Shown here: positions 14,263-22,077 of the stretch, in pieces | Layout: every line of letters starts with the position of its first letter | Position numbering within the stretch: the first letter of the stretch is position 1 | From: JANWHZ01 sp964527385 | Lineage (GTDB): Bacteria > Patescibacteriota > Saccharimonadia > Saccharimonadales > UBA4665 | Direction of reading: 5' to 3' | Length of the DNA stretch: 41,199 nt | Assembly (NCBI GenBank): GCA_964527385.1 | Contig: CAZGPZ010000003.1 | Span: 1-41,199 of the forward strand | Translations under genes and position numbers: made by a program | The notes under the pieces: generated by a model | Databases searched by the model: none | Told to the model about the DNA's origin: nothing | What the model saw: only the letters and a program-made list of their open reading frames with translations

Positions 14263-16932
14263 ATGGCAACAGACGGTGAGCGGAAGAGGTTTGCGATTAT
14301 CGACGGCAAGTCCGTCTTCTACCGCGGGTATTACGCTATGCCGAATTTGGCAGCGAAAGATGGCACGCCGACGGGTGGCGTGTTTGGGTTTGCGACGATG
14401 GCGCTGGAAGTTATCCGCCGCCTGCAGCCTGATTACGTCGCGGTTGCGTGGGACAAGCCGAAGACAAACATCCGCCGGCGGCTTGAACTCTATCCAGAGT
14501 ACAAGGCAGGGCGCAAACCGGCTCCGCCCGACTTTTATGAACAAATTCCCGTGCTGCATGAGCTGCTCGCCGCCTTCGGCTGGCCGTTGTACGAACTCGA
14601 CGATTACGAAGCGGACGACATCATGGGCACGCTGGCGGTACAGGCTCGTGAACGGGACCTGGAGACGATGCTCGTCACTTCCGACCTCGACATGCTCCAG
14701 CTGGTGAACGGTCACGTCAAAGTCTACGCGCTCAAGACGGGATTATCGCACATCGAATTGTATTCGCCTGACACGTTCCAGGCAAAATATGGGCTCGACG
14801 TAGACCAATTCCTGGACCTGAAGGCGCTGAAGGGCGACTCATCAGACAATATTCCGGGAGTACCGGGCATCGGCGAGAAGACAGCGATCGACCTATTGCA
14901 GCAATACCAGACCCTCGGAGGCGTATATGATAACCTGCCGTTGATCAAAGAAAGCGTGCGCAAGAAGCTGGAAGCGGGGAAGAAGTTGGCATACTTGAGC
15001 AAAGAAATTGGGCGGATTTGGACCGATGCGCCGCTTGCGCTTGACCTGCATGAAGTCGACGGCAGCAAGATCCAGCCGGGCAAGATAATGGAACTGTTCG
15101 AACGGCTCGAGTTTAGGAGCCTGCTTCGGCAGCTGCCGGAGGTCATGAAGACAGCCGTTGACGGGCACGCCGCAGAGCTATTGAAGCCGAAAGTCGACAT
15201 CCATGTCGGCAGCGTTGAACACATTACCAGCGAGAAGCAGCTCGTCGCACTGGCATTCATGTCTGCTGAACACCTTTTTGTTGCTTCGTTGAGCAATGGC
15301 AAGCATGGCCGCGAGCCGCTCGTCCTGGCGCTGAGCGCTGATGGAGCGACCACGTATACTGTCGACCTCGCGAAAATCAGTGCCGGCAAAATGCTTGCGG
15401 CATTGCCAGCAGGCGTGCCGCTGGTTGGCTACGACGTGAAGTCGACGCTGAAGGTGCTGCTTGAGTTAGGTGCTGGCAAGCTGCCAGGTGTCAGGCACGA
15501 CGTGCTGATCGTCTCGTTTATATTAAATAGTTTGCGCCGCGAGCAGACGCTGACCGAGCTTGCTCAAGCCGACCTGCACTACAGCGGCGAACCATTCGAG
15601 AGTCTGGATGCCGAAGCATTTACGAATCGAGCCGCCGAAACAATTGCCGTTATCAAAGCATTGTACGAGCAGCAAGACAAAGAGCTCAATTCCATTCCTA
15701 AGCTGCCAGAACTGGCGCGTGACATTGAGTGGCCAGTCATTCCGGTGCTCGCGCGCATGGAATACGAAGGCATAGAACTGGATACGCAGTACTTAAGGGA
15801 TATGAGCGTCGAGATTGACGGCATGATCGCCGATATCGAGCACCAGATCCATATGCAAGCCAGCCAGGAATTCAATATAGGTAGCCCTAGCCAACTTGCC
15901 GAAGTATTATTCAGCCCCATGAAACTTAACCTGCCGACCCAAGGTATCAAGAAGGGCAAAACCGGCTACAGCACCGCGGCGAGCGAACTGGACAAATTAC
16001 GCGGGCAGCACCCCATTATCGAACTCATTGGCCAATGGCGCGAAGTGACCAAATTGAAGAACACCTATATCGACACCTTGCCGCAACAGGTAGACGAGCG
16101 CTCGCGTATTCACACGACCTTCAACCTCACCATTGCCCAGACGGGGCGGCTCTCTAGCGTCGACCCGAACCTGCAGAACATTCCCGTTCGCACGGACCTG
16201 GGACGCCGAATCCGCACCGCATTCGTGGCAGGCGAGAGCAAGAAGTTCGTCAGCGCCGACTACAGCCAGTTCGAACTCAGGCTCTCCGCCGCGATGAGCG
16301 ACGACCAGGATCTTATCGACCTATTTAACCGCGACACCGACGTGCACGTAGCGACTGCCGCCATGGTGTACGGCCGGCAGCCGGAAGACGTCACCAAACA
16401 GATGCGCTCCAGCGCCAAAGCCGTTAATTTTGGTATCCTCTACGGCATGAGCGCGCACGGCCTAGCAGCCGCGACCGGCATGACGTACGAGCAGGCAAAC
16501 CGGTTCATCAAAGATTATATGAGCATCCGCAAACCACTCGTTGCATACCTGGATAGCTTGAAAGAGCGCGCCCGCAAGGACGGGTACGTCGAGACGCTGT
16601 TCGGGCGGCGGCGCCCGATGCCTGACATCCATTCCAGCAACTTCGCGGTCCGCGGCGCTGCCGAGCGGGCAGCTATGAACATGCCAATCCAGGGTACCGA
16701 AGCCGACCTCATGAAGTTAGCGGCGATCAAAGTCGACGATGTATTGCAGCAAATTGATAGGGGCTGCAAGCAGCTATTGCAGATTCACGATTCAATCCTC
16801 GTGGAATGCCCTGAGCAATATGCCGAACAGGTTGCCAAAGCGTTGAAAGAAACCATGGAAAATATCTACCCGGCGTTGCCGGTCAAGTTGACCGTCGAGA
16901 CGACCATCGGCGACAATTGGGGCGAACTCTAG
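14263..16932 (+). CDS. polA: DNA polymerase I
   Basis: 889 aa. Fills gaps in repair and lagging-strand maturation. The N-terminal 5' nuclease is complete (YEADDIMG, VTSDLDMLQLV, GDSSDNIPGVPGIGEKTA). The middle 3'-5' exonuclease-like domain (about 300-450) has no recognisable DxE motif, so proofreading is probably absent, as in many PolA proteins. The polymerase domain has motif A DYSQFELR, motif B RSSAKAVNFGILYGMSAHGLA and motif C QIHDSILVE. Motif C normally reads HDE; here Glu is Ser844 while the metal-binding Asp843 is kept. Ends in the usual GDNW. The stop codon TAG shares one base with the GTG start of the HAD gene. Confidence 0.97.
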   Translation: MATDGERKRFAIIDGKSVFYRGYYAMPNLAAKDGTPTGGVFGFATMALEVIRRLQPDYVAVAWDKPKTNIRRRLELYPEYKAGRKPAPPDFYEQIPVLHELLAAFGWPLYELDDYEADDIMGTLAVQARERDLETMLVTSDLDMLQLVNGHVKVYALKTGLSHIELYSPDTFQAKYGLDVDQFLDLKALKGDSSDNIPGVPGIGEKTAIDLLQQYQTLGGVYDNLPLIKESVRKKLEAGKKLAYLSKEIGRIWTDAPLALDLHEVDGSKIQPGKIMELFERLEFRSLLRQLPEVMKTAVDGHAAELLKPKVDIHVGSVEHITSEKQLVALAFMSAEHLFVASLSNGKHGREPLVLALSADGATTYTVDLAKISAGKMLAALPAGVPLVGYDVKSTLKVLLELGAGKLPGVRHDVLIVSFILNSLRREQTLTELAQADLHYSGEPFESLDAEAFTNRAAETIAVIKALYEQQDKELNSIPKLPELARDIEWPVIPVLARMEYEGIELDTQYLRDMSVEIDGMIADIEHQIHMQASQEFNIGSPSQLAEVLFSPMKLNLPTQGIKKGKTGYSTAASELDKLRGQHPIIELIGQWREVTKLKNTYIDTLPQQVDERSRIHTTFNLTIAQTGRLSSVDPNLQNIPVRTDLGRRIRTAFVAGESKKFVSADYSQFELRLSAAMSDDQDLIDLFNRDTDVHVATAAMVYGRQPEDVTKQMRSSAKAVNFGILYGMSAHGLAAATGMTYEQANRFIKDYMSIRKPLVAYLDSLKERARKDGYVETLFGRRRPMPDIHSSNFAVRGAAERAAMNMPIQGTEADLMKLAAIKVDDVLQQIDRGCKQLLQIHDSILVECPEQYAEQVAKALKETMENIYPALPVKLTVETTIGDNWGEL

Positions 16933-17513
16933 TGATCAAAGCGGTTATTTTTGACCTTTTTGGCGTGCTGGTTACTGACCCGTTGGAACAGATGATCGCG
17001 CCGATGCGGGCGACGAAGCCGGAACTGGTGCGCGAAATCGTTGGTGTCGTCACGGCGGCGAACCGAGGGATTATCAGTACGGAAACATCACGCAACGCAG
17101 TTGCGCGCCTGCTAGGGATTACCCCCGAAGAGTACGTCCATAGGATGAAGCATTTGGAAGTGCGAGACACAGATTTGCTTACCTACGTAGAGGAGTTGCG
17201 CAAAACATATAAGACAGCGCTGCTCAGCAATGTTGGCCGGCAAGGACTGGAGGCGCGCATCAGCCTGGAGGAGCAGGCGACGTACTTTGACGCTGTGGTC
17301 GCGTCCGGCATGATCGGCTACGCCAAGCCGGAAGCGGAAGCGTATGGGATTACCGCGGACAAACTCGGTGTCCGGCTAGACGAGTGCGTTATGGTCGATG
17401 ACCGCGAAGACTACTGCGAGGGTGCGCGAAGCGTTGGCATGCAAGCGATATTGTATAAGTCCTTAGCGCAACTAAAGCGCGACCTTGCGGTTATTACTAT
17501 GTCTGCAAGGTAA
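16932..17513 (+). CDS. HAD-superfamily hydrolase (subfamily IA-like)
   Basis: 193 aa starting at GTG (16932), the last base of the polA stop. Motif I is IFDLFGVLV (nucleophile Asp; the second Asp of DxD is absent, as in many dehalogenase-like and YihX-like members), motif II LLSNVG, motif III Lys in YAKPEAEAYG, motif IV VMVDDREDYCEGA. The cap segment between motifs I and II is helical (about 20-90). Likely a phosphatase or related hydrolase of a small molecule; substrate unknown. The one-base overlap implies translation coupled to polA. Confidence 0.9.
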   Translation: MIKAVIFDLFGVLVTDPLEQMIAPMRATKPELVREIVGVVTAANRGIISTETSRNAVARLLGITPEEYVHRMKHLEVRDTDLLTYVEELRKTYKTALLSNVGRQGLEARISLEEQATYFDAVVASGMIGYAKPEAEAYGITADKLGVRLDECVMVDDREDYCEGARSVGMQAILYKSLAQLKRDLAVITMSAR

Positions 17514-17519
17514 CTACTG

Positions 17520-17675
17520 CTACTCTTTTTCGGTTTTGTCAGACAAGTCTATCGTGAGGACGGTACCTTCGGGTACATCAAGCAACAATATGGCTGCAAT
17601 CAGGGCAATCTCGGCGCGCCGTATCGCTTCTTGGTCGCTTTCGTTGTCACTATAACCCTCATCAATTTCGCTCAT
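17520..17675 (-). CDS. Small acidic protein of unknown function
   Basis: A 51-residue frame: MSEIDEGYSDNESDQEAIRR begins an acidic N-terminus, then a hydrophobic Ala/Ile/Leu stretch (about 21-33), then DVPEGTVLTIDLSDKTEKE. TATATT (17682-17687, minus) ends 6 nt before the ATG at 17675, the same spacing as at other leaderless genes here, which supports it as a real gene. It lies opposite to the HAD gene, 6 nt after its end. No family recognised. Confidence 0.55.
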   Translation of the reverse strand: MSEIDEGYSDNESDQEAIRRAEIALIAAILLLDVPEGTVLTIDLSDKTEKE

Positions 17676-17778
17676 ATCCAAAATATATCACAGAAACAAA
17701 CCGGACGATCAACGAAGCGGGTGAGTTAGTACTGCGCTTCCATAAAATCCCAGTCAATGAACACGGTCAAAGGGTAGC

Positions 17779-18117
17779 TTATTCTTCGACAATTTCGCCC
17801 AACACAACTTCGCCGGCCGTGGTACCATCGTCATTTTGATTAATCTCAACCTGAGCTGGCTCAGATGCCGCTTCCGGCTGTCGCCGCCTAGCAAAAAGCC
17901 GTCCGGCCACACCCTTTGCGAGCGACGTCATCGCCTCAGCACCTCGAGCAGCATCTAGAAGTATCGCAACGGTACCTTCCAACACGTCCTTGGCCATCTG
18001 GACGTCGGTTGTGTATTGGCCAGTCGTCAATTTATCGACTTCCTTCGCCCACCTATTATGAGCGATAACCTCATCTTGTAGGCTTTGCCATGGGTCTTTG
18101 TTTGCTGGACTTGTCAT
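17779..18117 (-). CDS. Small protein of unknown function
   Basis: 112 aa from the ATG at 18117; longer in-frame extensions would run through the divergent 18294 gene and are rejected. Begins MTSPANKDPWQSLQDEVIAH, with a helical middle (VQMAKDVLEGTVAILLDAARGAEAM), a basic patch RLFARRRQ and an acidic tail VVLGEIVEE. Preceded by TTGAGT-N17-TATAAT with the -10 ending 10 nt before the start. Divergent from the 523-residue membrane protein, with which it may share control. No family recognised. The 103 nt between its stop and the small gene at 17675 hold nothing evident. Confidence 0.6.
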   Translation of the reverse strand: MTSPANKDPWQSLQDEVIAHNRWAKEVDKLTTGQYTTDVQMAKDVLEGTVAILLDAARGAEAMTSLAKGVAGRLFARRRQPEAASEPAQVEINQNDDGTTAGEVVLGEIVEE

Positions 18118-18127
18118 AATAATTGAT

Positions 18128-18133
18128 ATTATA
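18128..18133 (-). promoter_or_regulatory. -10 box TATAAT for the 18117 gene
   Basis: TATAAT on the minus strand with a TTGAGT -35-like hexamer 17 nt upstream; the -10 ends 10 nt before the ATG. Confidence 0.5.
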
Positions 18134-18264
18134 CAACCGAAGTCAACAGTACTCAAATATCGTTGTAATTTAACGCATCTTTTGCGTAGTGCCAAGTTTA
18201 TGCGGTAAGCTACGAGTAGGATATGTAGCATTCGCCAGGCAGAAGAGAGATAGCAGAATTTTTG

Positions 18265-18276
18265 CACTGGCCAGTG
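18265..18276. promoter_or_regulatory. 12-bp perfect palindrome upstream of the 523-aa membrane protein
   Basis: CACTGGCCAGTG lies 17 nt before the ATG at 18294, just upstream of an AAGGGAG ribosome site. It could be an operator or a short mRNA hairpin; no partner regulator is evident. Confidence 0.3.
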
Positions 18277-18293
18277 ATACAGCAAGGGAGTAG

Positions 18294-19865
18294 ATGCCAG
18301 GTAATATGCCTCACCAGCCAGGACCATCCGAGCGGGGGCGTGGCTTGACGCCCGAGGATATCCGGGTTGCCGAGCATATTGGTTTGATAGAACCCGGTGA
18401 GAGAAAACCATGGTGGGAAACGCTGCGTTTTAGCCGCCGGACGGGTGTTATTGCCGGGGGAACTGTAGTACTGGTTGGTGGTGCAGCTGCAAGTGGGTTG
18501 TATGCGTGGGGACGGCACCAAGCTGACCAGGTCCATGAGGCCCAAGTGTCGGTAAATGGCATGCTGGACGAGATCATCCTAGGCATGCTATCAAACAATC
18601 AGTACAAGGAAGCAGCCGCGGCCTGTGGCGACCCGGTGATCGACCTGGATGCAGAGCAGGACCTCTATGCAAGGCAGTCTCTGGCTAGCGATGCCCGCGG
18701 GGGCCTGGCGCTCTTTGAAGCTGCGTTCGGAACGAGCAATAGCTTCCGGAAAGGGCTCGACAACGCTGGCAGGCCTGGCGAGCCAAAGCCGTTCAGCCAG
18801 CCGAACGCGACCATAGAGATCGGCGCGTCGTCGCTCGACCAGCAGGCACTGGATACACTTCGTATAGTCGAGATTATCACGCGGGTATTCGCGCATCCTG
18901 GCGCCTACAGCGGCGACGGACCGTTTCCCGGTACAGACATCGGTGCTACTGATAGCGTGATCTCAGGGCAGCTCAACTACACGCACCAAAACCGAGCCGG
19001 CGAGACGGACTATGATTTCCAGCGCGAACTTCGGCAAATTGATGCCAAGCCGATCATGCGTGTCGAGGAGGGGTATGACGACTACCGTGTCTTGTTCGCC
19101 AGCGTAGCGCAGCTGGCTGATCGCTTGACCGACGTGACCCGGCTGGCGACGAGCAGCAACATCAGTCGCGACATGCAGGGGGAAGTTGAGACATTCTTGG
19201 ACGCGATGGGCAAGGTTGCCGACCAATTCGGCAACAACCTCGTAGCGTTTGCTGACAACCTATCCGATGCGAACGACTACCGGCTTGAAAACGGCTTGAT
19301 GCGAATCACGATGGAGACGGTATTTACTTGGAACTTTGTCCGGCAGCGCTACTTCCCGTTCAGCGCGGTAGACGGGAATAATAATGCACTGCTCAACAAC
19401 CCGTTCCTCGGTGGTCTCATGATCGCCGACCCAACAGGTCCGCCCGACCTGGGGCGTTACCTAGTCGATACGAAACAGATACCAGGCGGTATCGGGCCGA
19501 AGCTTGCGTTTATCGCTTGGGGTCTTATCGTCGACCGGCAAATATCGGCGCTGCGCAAGATCGCCATAAACCATCCGAAACTCCACCGGGTCGTGAGAGA
19601 CTTGATCGACATGAACAAATTGTCAGATTTTTACACGGCAGATGTGTACGCGGACGCCAATGCGACAGCCACGGCAGAGTCCGACCAGCAAGATATATCA
19701 GCAGAGATAACAGACGAGTCCGGTCATCCCGGCGGTGTCACTGGCAAGCTTGATGGTGCCGGGCGGATAGCCTTGGAGGGGCTGGATGGCAGGCTACGGC
19801 AAGTAGGAGACAAGAAGGAAACCATGGGCGACCACAGCTCATTGCGTAGCCAACCGATTGCATAG
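18294..19865 (+). CDS. Membrane-anchored protein of unknown function
   Basis: 523 aa. A Pro/Gly-rich cytoplasmic N-terminus with a Trp-rich amphipathic part (PWWETLRFSRRT) leads into one membrane helix (about 51-72, rich in Gly/Ala/Val). The remaining 450 residues are soluble and probably outside the membrane, mostly helical, with no transmembrane or recognised catalytic motif. The last 60 residues are Asp/Glu/Gly-rich and look disordered. AAGGGAG lies 3 nt before the ATG, a short spacing; a second in-frame ATG at 18306 is possible. I do not recognise the family. Confidence 0.7.
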   Translation: MPGNMPHQPGPSERGRGLTPEDIRVAEHIGLIEPGERKPWWETLRFSRRTGVIAGGTVVLVGGAAASGLYAWGRHQADQVHEAQVSVNGMLDEIILGMLSNNQYKEAAAACGDPVIDLDAEQDLYARQSLASDARGGLALFEAAFGTSNSFRKGLDNAGRPGEPKPFSQPNATIEIGASSLDQQALDTLRIVEIITRVFAHPGAYSGDGPFPGTDIGATDSVISGQLNYTHQNRAGETDYDFQRELRQIDAKPIMRVEEGYDDYRVLFASVAQLADRLTDVTRLATSSNISRDMQGEVETFLDAMGKVADQFGNNLVAFADNLSDANDYRLENGLMRITMETVFTWNFVRQRYFPFSAVDGNNNALLNNPFLGGLMIADPTGPPDLGRYLVDTKQIPGGIGPKLAFIAWGLIVDRQISALRKIAINHPKLHRVVRDLIDMNKLSDFYTADVYADANATATAESDQQDISAEITDESGHPGGVTGKLDGAGRIALEGLDGRLRQVGDKKETMGDHSSLRSQPIA

Positions 19866-19873
19866 GAGATTGC

Positions 19874-20299
19874 TTATGATGGGCGACGGCGTTTGACGAG
19901 TCGCCCGCCATGGGCGCGGGAGAGATTCCAGGCGACGTACGCGACCCAAGCGGCAATAATGAACGACAACGCATTGGTCGCTTTGTCCACGAGGGCGGGG
20001 GATTGCCGCGCGTCGAAGAGGAAAATGAGCATAGCGAAAGCTTCGCAGCCAATCAGCGCGAGTGCCAGCCGGCGGCTTCGGCGCTCCTGGGCGACAAACC
20101 CTAGGCCGAGCAAAAAGCCGTATGCAGCCACTGTCAAAATGATCAGAATAAGCGAAACGAACGCGTTACTGACGCAATCCGCGCCTGCAGTCTGGTGACA
20201 CCCGCCAATAATTGACGCCACCCCGCTGATGAAGCTGAGCCCCACGCCAACGATAAACTGCGCGAACGTTGCGTTAGTCGTCTCGTACCGTATCCGCAT
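19874..20299 (-). CDS. Four-helix membrane protein of unknown function
   Basis: 141 aa from the ATG at 20299, chosen because TACAAT (20307-20312, minus) ends 7 nt upstream. Four hydrophobic segments are visible (about residues 12-35, 46-70, 82-98 and 108-126), with a pair of Cys in the first loop (GGCHQTAGADC). The C-terminus is Arg/Lys-rich (GGRLVKRRRPS), suggesting it faces the cytoplasm. Convergent with the 523-residue protein, ending 9 nt from it. No family recognised. Confidence 0.7.
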   Translation of the reverse strand: MRIRYETTNATFAQFIVGVGLSFISGVASIIGGCHQTAGADCVSNAFVSLILIILTVAAYGFLLGLGFVAQERRSRRLALALIGCEAFAMLIFLFDARQSPALVDKATNALSFIIAAWVAYVAWNLSRAHGGRLVKRRRPS

Positions 20300-20329
20300 A
20301 TAATTTATTGTACTCTGCCTAAACGTCCA

Positions 20330-20357
20330 TTGACATTGGATCACAAAAGTATATGGT
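20330..20357 (+). promoter_or_regulatory. Promoter TTGACA-N16-TATGGT
   Basis: Consensus -35 TTGACA (20330-20335) and TATGGT (20352-20357) upstream of the FHA-like gene, which then has a GAGGAGA ribosome site before the ATG at 20384, a conventional leadered arrangement. Confidence 0.5.
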
Positions 20358-20383
20358 AATATCTATATTGATTGAGGAGAGAT

Positions 20384-21070
20384 ATGAGCGGCATAAATGG
20401 TACGGGTGAGCTCGGCAGGCAGCCTAAGGTGTACATGCAGAACGAACGGCTGAAGCCAGGCCCTGCTGGTATTACTTTTGAACTTCCATACTATGATGAG
20501 GTGGGGACTGAGTCCCAATTTGGCATAACTGGCCATGCATATTTTGGTTATGTCGGCATGCCTTATACTGCCGAACCAGGAGTTTCTGGCACGCAGTTTC
20601 TGATCCACGCTTTCATGCCAACGTCGATTGGCTCGCCGAACTTGGCTCACGCCTGCGCGAACGCTCCGGGCAACCAGCTTGGCAAGGAAGCCGTCGAGGG
20701 GTATAGCCCGAGCAATATAGTACTTATTTCCGGCAATGACCTTGACGAGCTGATTCGGCTAAATGAAGACTCCAAGGACCCAGCCCGCACCAGTGAAACG
20801 GCACAGGCAGAATGGCGGTACCGGATGTTGGTAGCTAGCCGGCTAACCGTGCTATCACCAGCGAGCAGCACCAACCTTGGTAGGGATCCAAGCTTGCCAT
20901 TTAGCGGTCAAATGGATGATTTGTACCATCAAGACCCGAGCAGGCAGGATGGCATTCTAATGATTTCGCGCCAGCACTGCAAGCTTATGCTTGATGAACA
21001 TTCGACTCTACGCGTCGTTGACATTGGCGCCCTGCTTGGTACCTCAGTTACCTATGCCAAATCAGCATAA
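20384..21070 (+). CDS. Protein with C-terminal FHA-like domain
   Basis: 228 aa, start at 20384 after GAGGAGA. The first 150 residues match nothing I know. The C-terminus carries an FHA-type pattern: Gly-Arg167 (LGRDP), Ser195-Arg-x-His198 (ISRQHCKL), then VVDIGALLGT with Gly219-Thr220 at the place of the usual N-G-T, although the Asn is replaced by Leu. FHA domains bind phosphothreonine peptides, so this protein may read Ser/Thr kinase signals; with the Asn missing, binding is uncertain. No membrane helix. It lies within a cluster of unknown membrane proteins. Confidence 0.65.
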   Translation: MSGINGTGELGRQPKVYMQNERLKPGPAGITFELPYYDEVGTESQFGITGHAYFGYVGMPYTAEPGVSGTQFLIHAFMPTSIGSPNLAHACANAPGNQLGKEAVEGYSPSNIVLISGNDLDELIRLNEDSKDPARTSETAQAEWRYRMLVASRLTVLSPASSTNLGRDPSLPFSGQMDDLYHQDPSRQDGILMISRQHCKLMLDEHSTLRVVDIGALLGTSVTYAKSA

Positions 21071-21089
21071 GGACACCACAGCTTTTATA

Positions 21090-21118
21090 TTGCTATTTTT
21101 CAATATTTATGATATCTT
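21090..21118 (+). promoter_or_regulatory. Promoter TTGCTA-N17-TATCTT
   Basis: Hexamers spaced 17 nt upstream of the 21142 gene. GCGTGT (21121-21126) and ACACGC (21145-21150) flank the start codon and could fold it into a hairpin. Confidence 0.4.
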
Positions 21119-21141
21119 ATGCGTGTTAACGTTGTGAGATT

Positions 21142-21708
21142 ATGACACGCTATATTTTAGGATTTTTGGCTGCTGTTGGACTCATCGTGGTGGTGATCGT
21201 CCTGATTGTGCGTGGCTTGGCGTCTGGCCCGTCGGCTTCAGCACCCTCGACCAAACTTGATCTCAAAAACTACGCCGATACGTCGACAGTCGTTCGTTTG
21301 ACACTTGATACACCTGTTTCCGCACAATCGACGCACCGCGACGTTGTGCTGACGGTGGGCAAATATGTGGCGACCATGCAGGTCACGAAAGGGTACAACG
21401 GCTCAATCGTTACACAGAAGAGCTACCCGATGAGTGAAAGCGCCTATGCGACCTTCCTGCGTGCACTGTCTGTCTATGGGTACACCAAGGGTGACAGCAA
21501 CCCACAGGTCGCCGACGAACGCGGCCAGTGCGCGCTCGGTGACCGTTACATCTACGAGGTCGTAGACACAGCGGGCAACGACTTGCAGCGATATTGGTAC
21601 TCGTCTTGTGGTTTCGGGACCTTCCAGGGCAATAGTAATTCTATCCGTGCGCTGTTTATAAAACAGTTCCCGGATTACTTCAGCCTGCTGAGGGGCGTCC
21701 AGTTCTAG
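21142..21708 (+). CDS. Membrane-anchored exported protein of unknown function
   Basis: 188 aa. An N-terminal uncleaved-looking membrane helix (about 4-24, Leu/Val/Ile-rich) is followed by a Ser/Ala/Pro linker and a soluble domain of 145 residues with two Cys about 26 residues apart (RGQCALGDRY and YSSCGFG) that could form a disulphide outside the cell. Its beta-rich pattern (STVVRLTLDTPVSA, DVVLTVGKYVATMQV) suggests a small sandwich fold. No family recognised. Its end overlaps the convergent gene at 21705 by 4 nt. Confidence 0.7.
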   Translation: MTRYILGFLAAVGLIVVVIVLIVRGLASGPSASAPSTKLDLKNYADTSTVVRLTLDTPVSAQSTHRDVVLTVGKYVATMQVTKGYNGSIVTQKSYPMSESAYATFLRALSVYGYTKGDSNPQVADERGQCALGDRYIYEVVDTAGNDLQRYWYSSCGFGTFQGNSNSIRALFIKQFPDYFSLLRGVQF

Positions 21709-21950
21709 CTCGCGTTAATGCGAAAGACTAGGCGTTTGTTCGACTTGGCCGCGGCTTGCAGCTTGCGCGCGTGAAACCTGAGCGTGCCTGCTAGTGCTGC
21801 GCTGGGCACGCCGACCAAAATGTCATGTTCGCGAATGGTCACCTCAGCATCCACTTGGAAGTGAACGGCAATGTACTGTTTGATCGCCGCGATCTCAGGC
21901 GGCTCGCTGAAGTCCTTGTGGCTCAAGATATCGAATAATGATTCAGCCAT
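21705..21950 (-). CDS. Small DUF721/DciA-like protein
   Basis: 81 aa from the ATG at 21950; longer frames upstream run through the palindromic repeat and into mutM and are rejected. After a short helical N-terminus comes DAEVTIREHDILVGVPSAAL, then AGTLRFHARKLQAAAK and RLVFRINAS. This matches the order in DUF721/DciA domains: a strand expressing a value, a Ser-Ala helix 'SxxLAxxL', then a closing strand. DciA proteins assist replicative helicase loading. The match is by pattern only, and the protein is shorter than typical members. Confidence 0.5.
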   Translation of the reverse strand: MAESLFDILSHKDFSEPPEIAAIKQYIAVHFQVDAEVTIREHDILVGVPSAALAGTLRFHARKLQAAAKSNKRLVFRINAS

Positions 21951-21998
21951 ACATACAGAATGACGAATGAAGAATAAAGAAGCAAGGACGCATGTTTT

Positions 21999-22064
21999 CG
22001 TCATTCCCGGCTTGACCGGGGATCCAGGCTTGTTTCGCCGGGTTCCTACTAGGAGGCAATGACG
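21999..22064. repeat. Palindromic repeat upstream of mutM
   Basis: A 66-bp element from CGTCATTCCCGG to AATGACG with inverted ends, an internal CCCGG-CTTGA-CCGGG hairpin and GGGGATCCAG. It shares its left end and GGATCCAG core with the block inside argS (1468-1549). A further arm, GAATGACGAA (21958-21967), is the exact complement of TTCGTCATTC (21997-22006), so a second decayed unit may overlap. The right end abuts the TACAAT box of mutM, so the element supplies the region where a -35 would sit. Confidence 0.7.
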
Positions 22065-22065
22065 G

Positions 22066-22071
22066 TACAAT
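22066..22071 (+). promoter_or_regulatory. -10 box TACAAT of mutM (leaderless)
   Basis: TACAAT followed by AAACCT and the ATG at 22078; no ribosome site. It begins one base after the palindromic repeat. Confidence 0.5.
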
Positions 22072-22077
22072 AAACCT

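Noticed and set aside
17779..18411. Longer version of the 112-residue gene starting at 18411
   Set aside because: The extension covers the promoter and start of the divergent 18294 gene and has no promoter of its own; the ATG at 18117 follows a good promoter.
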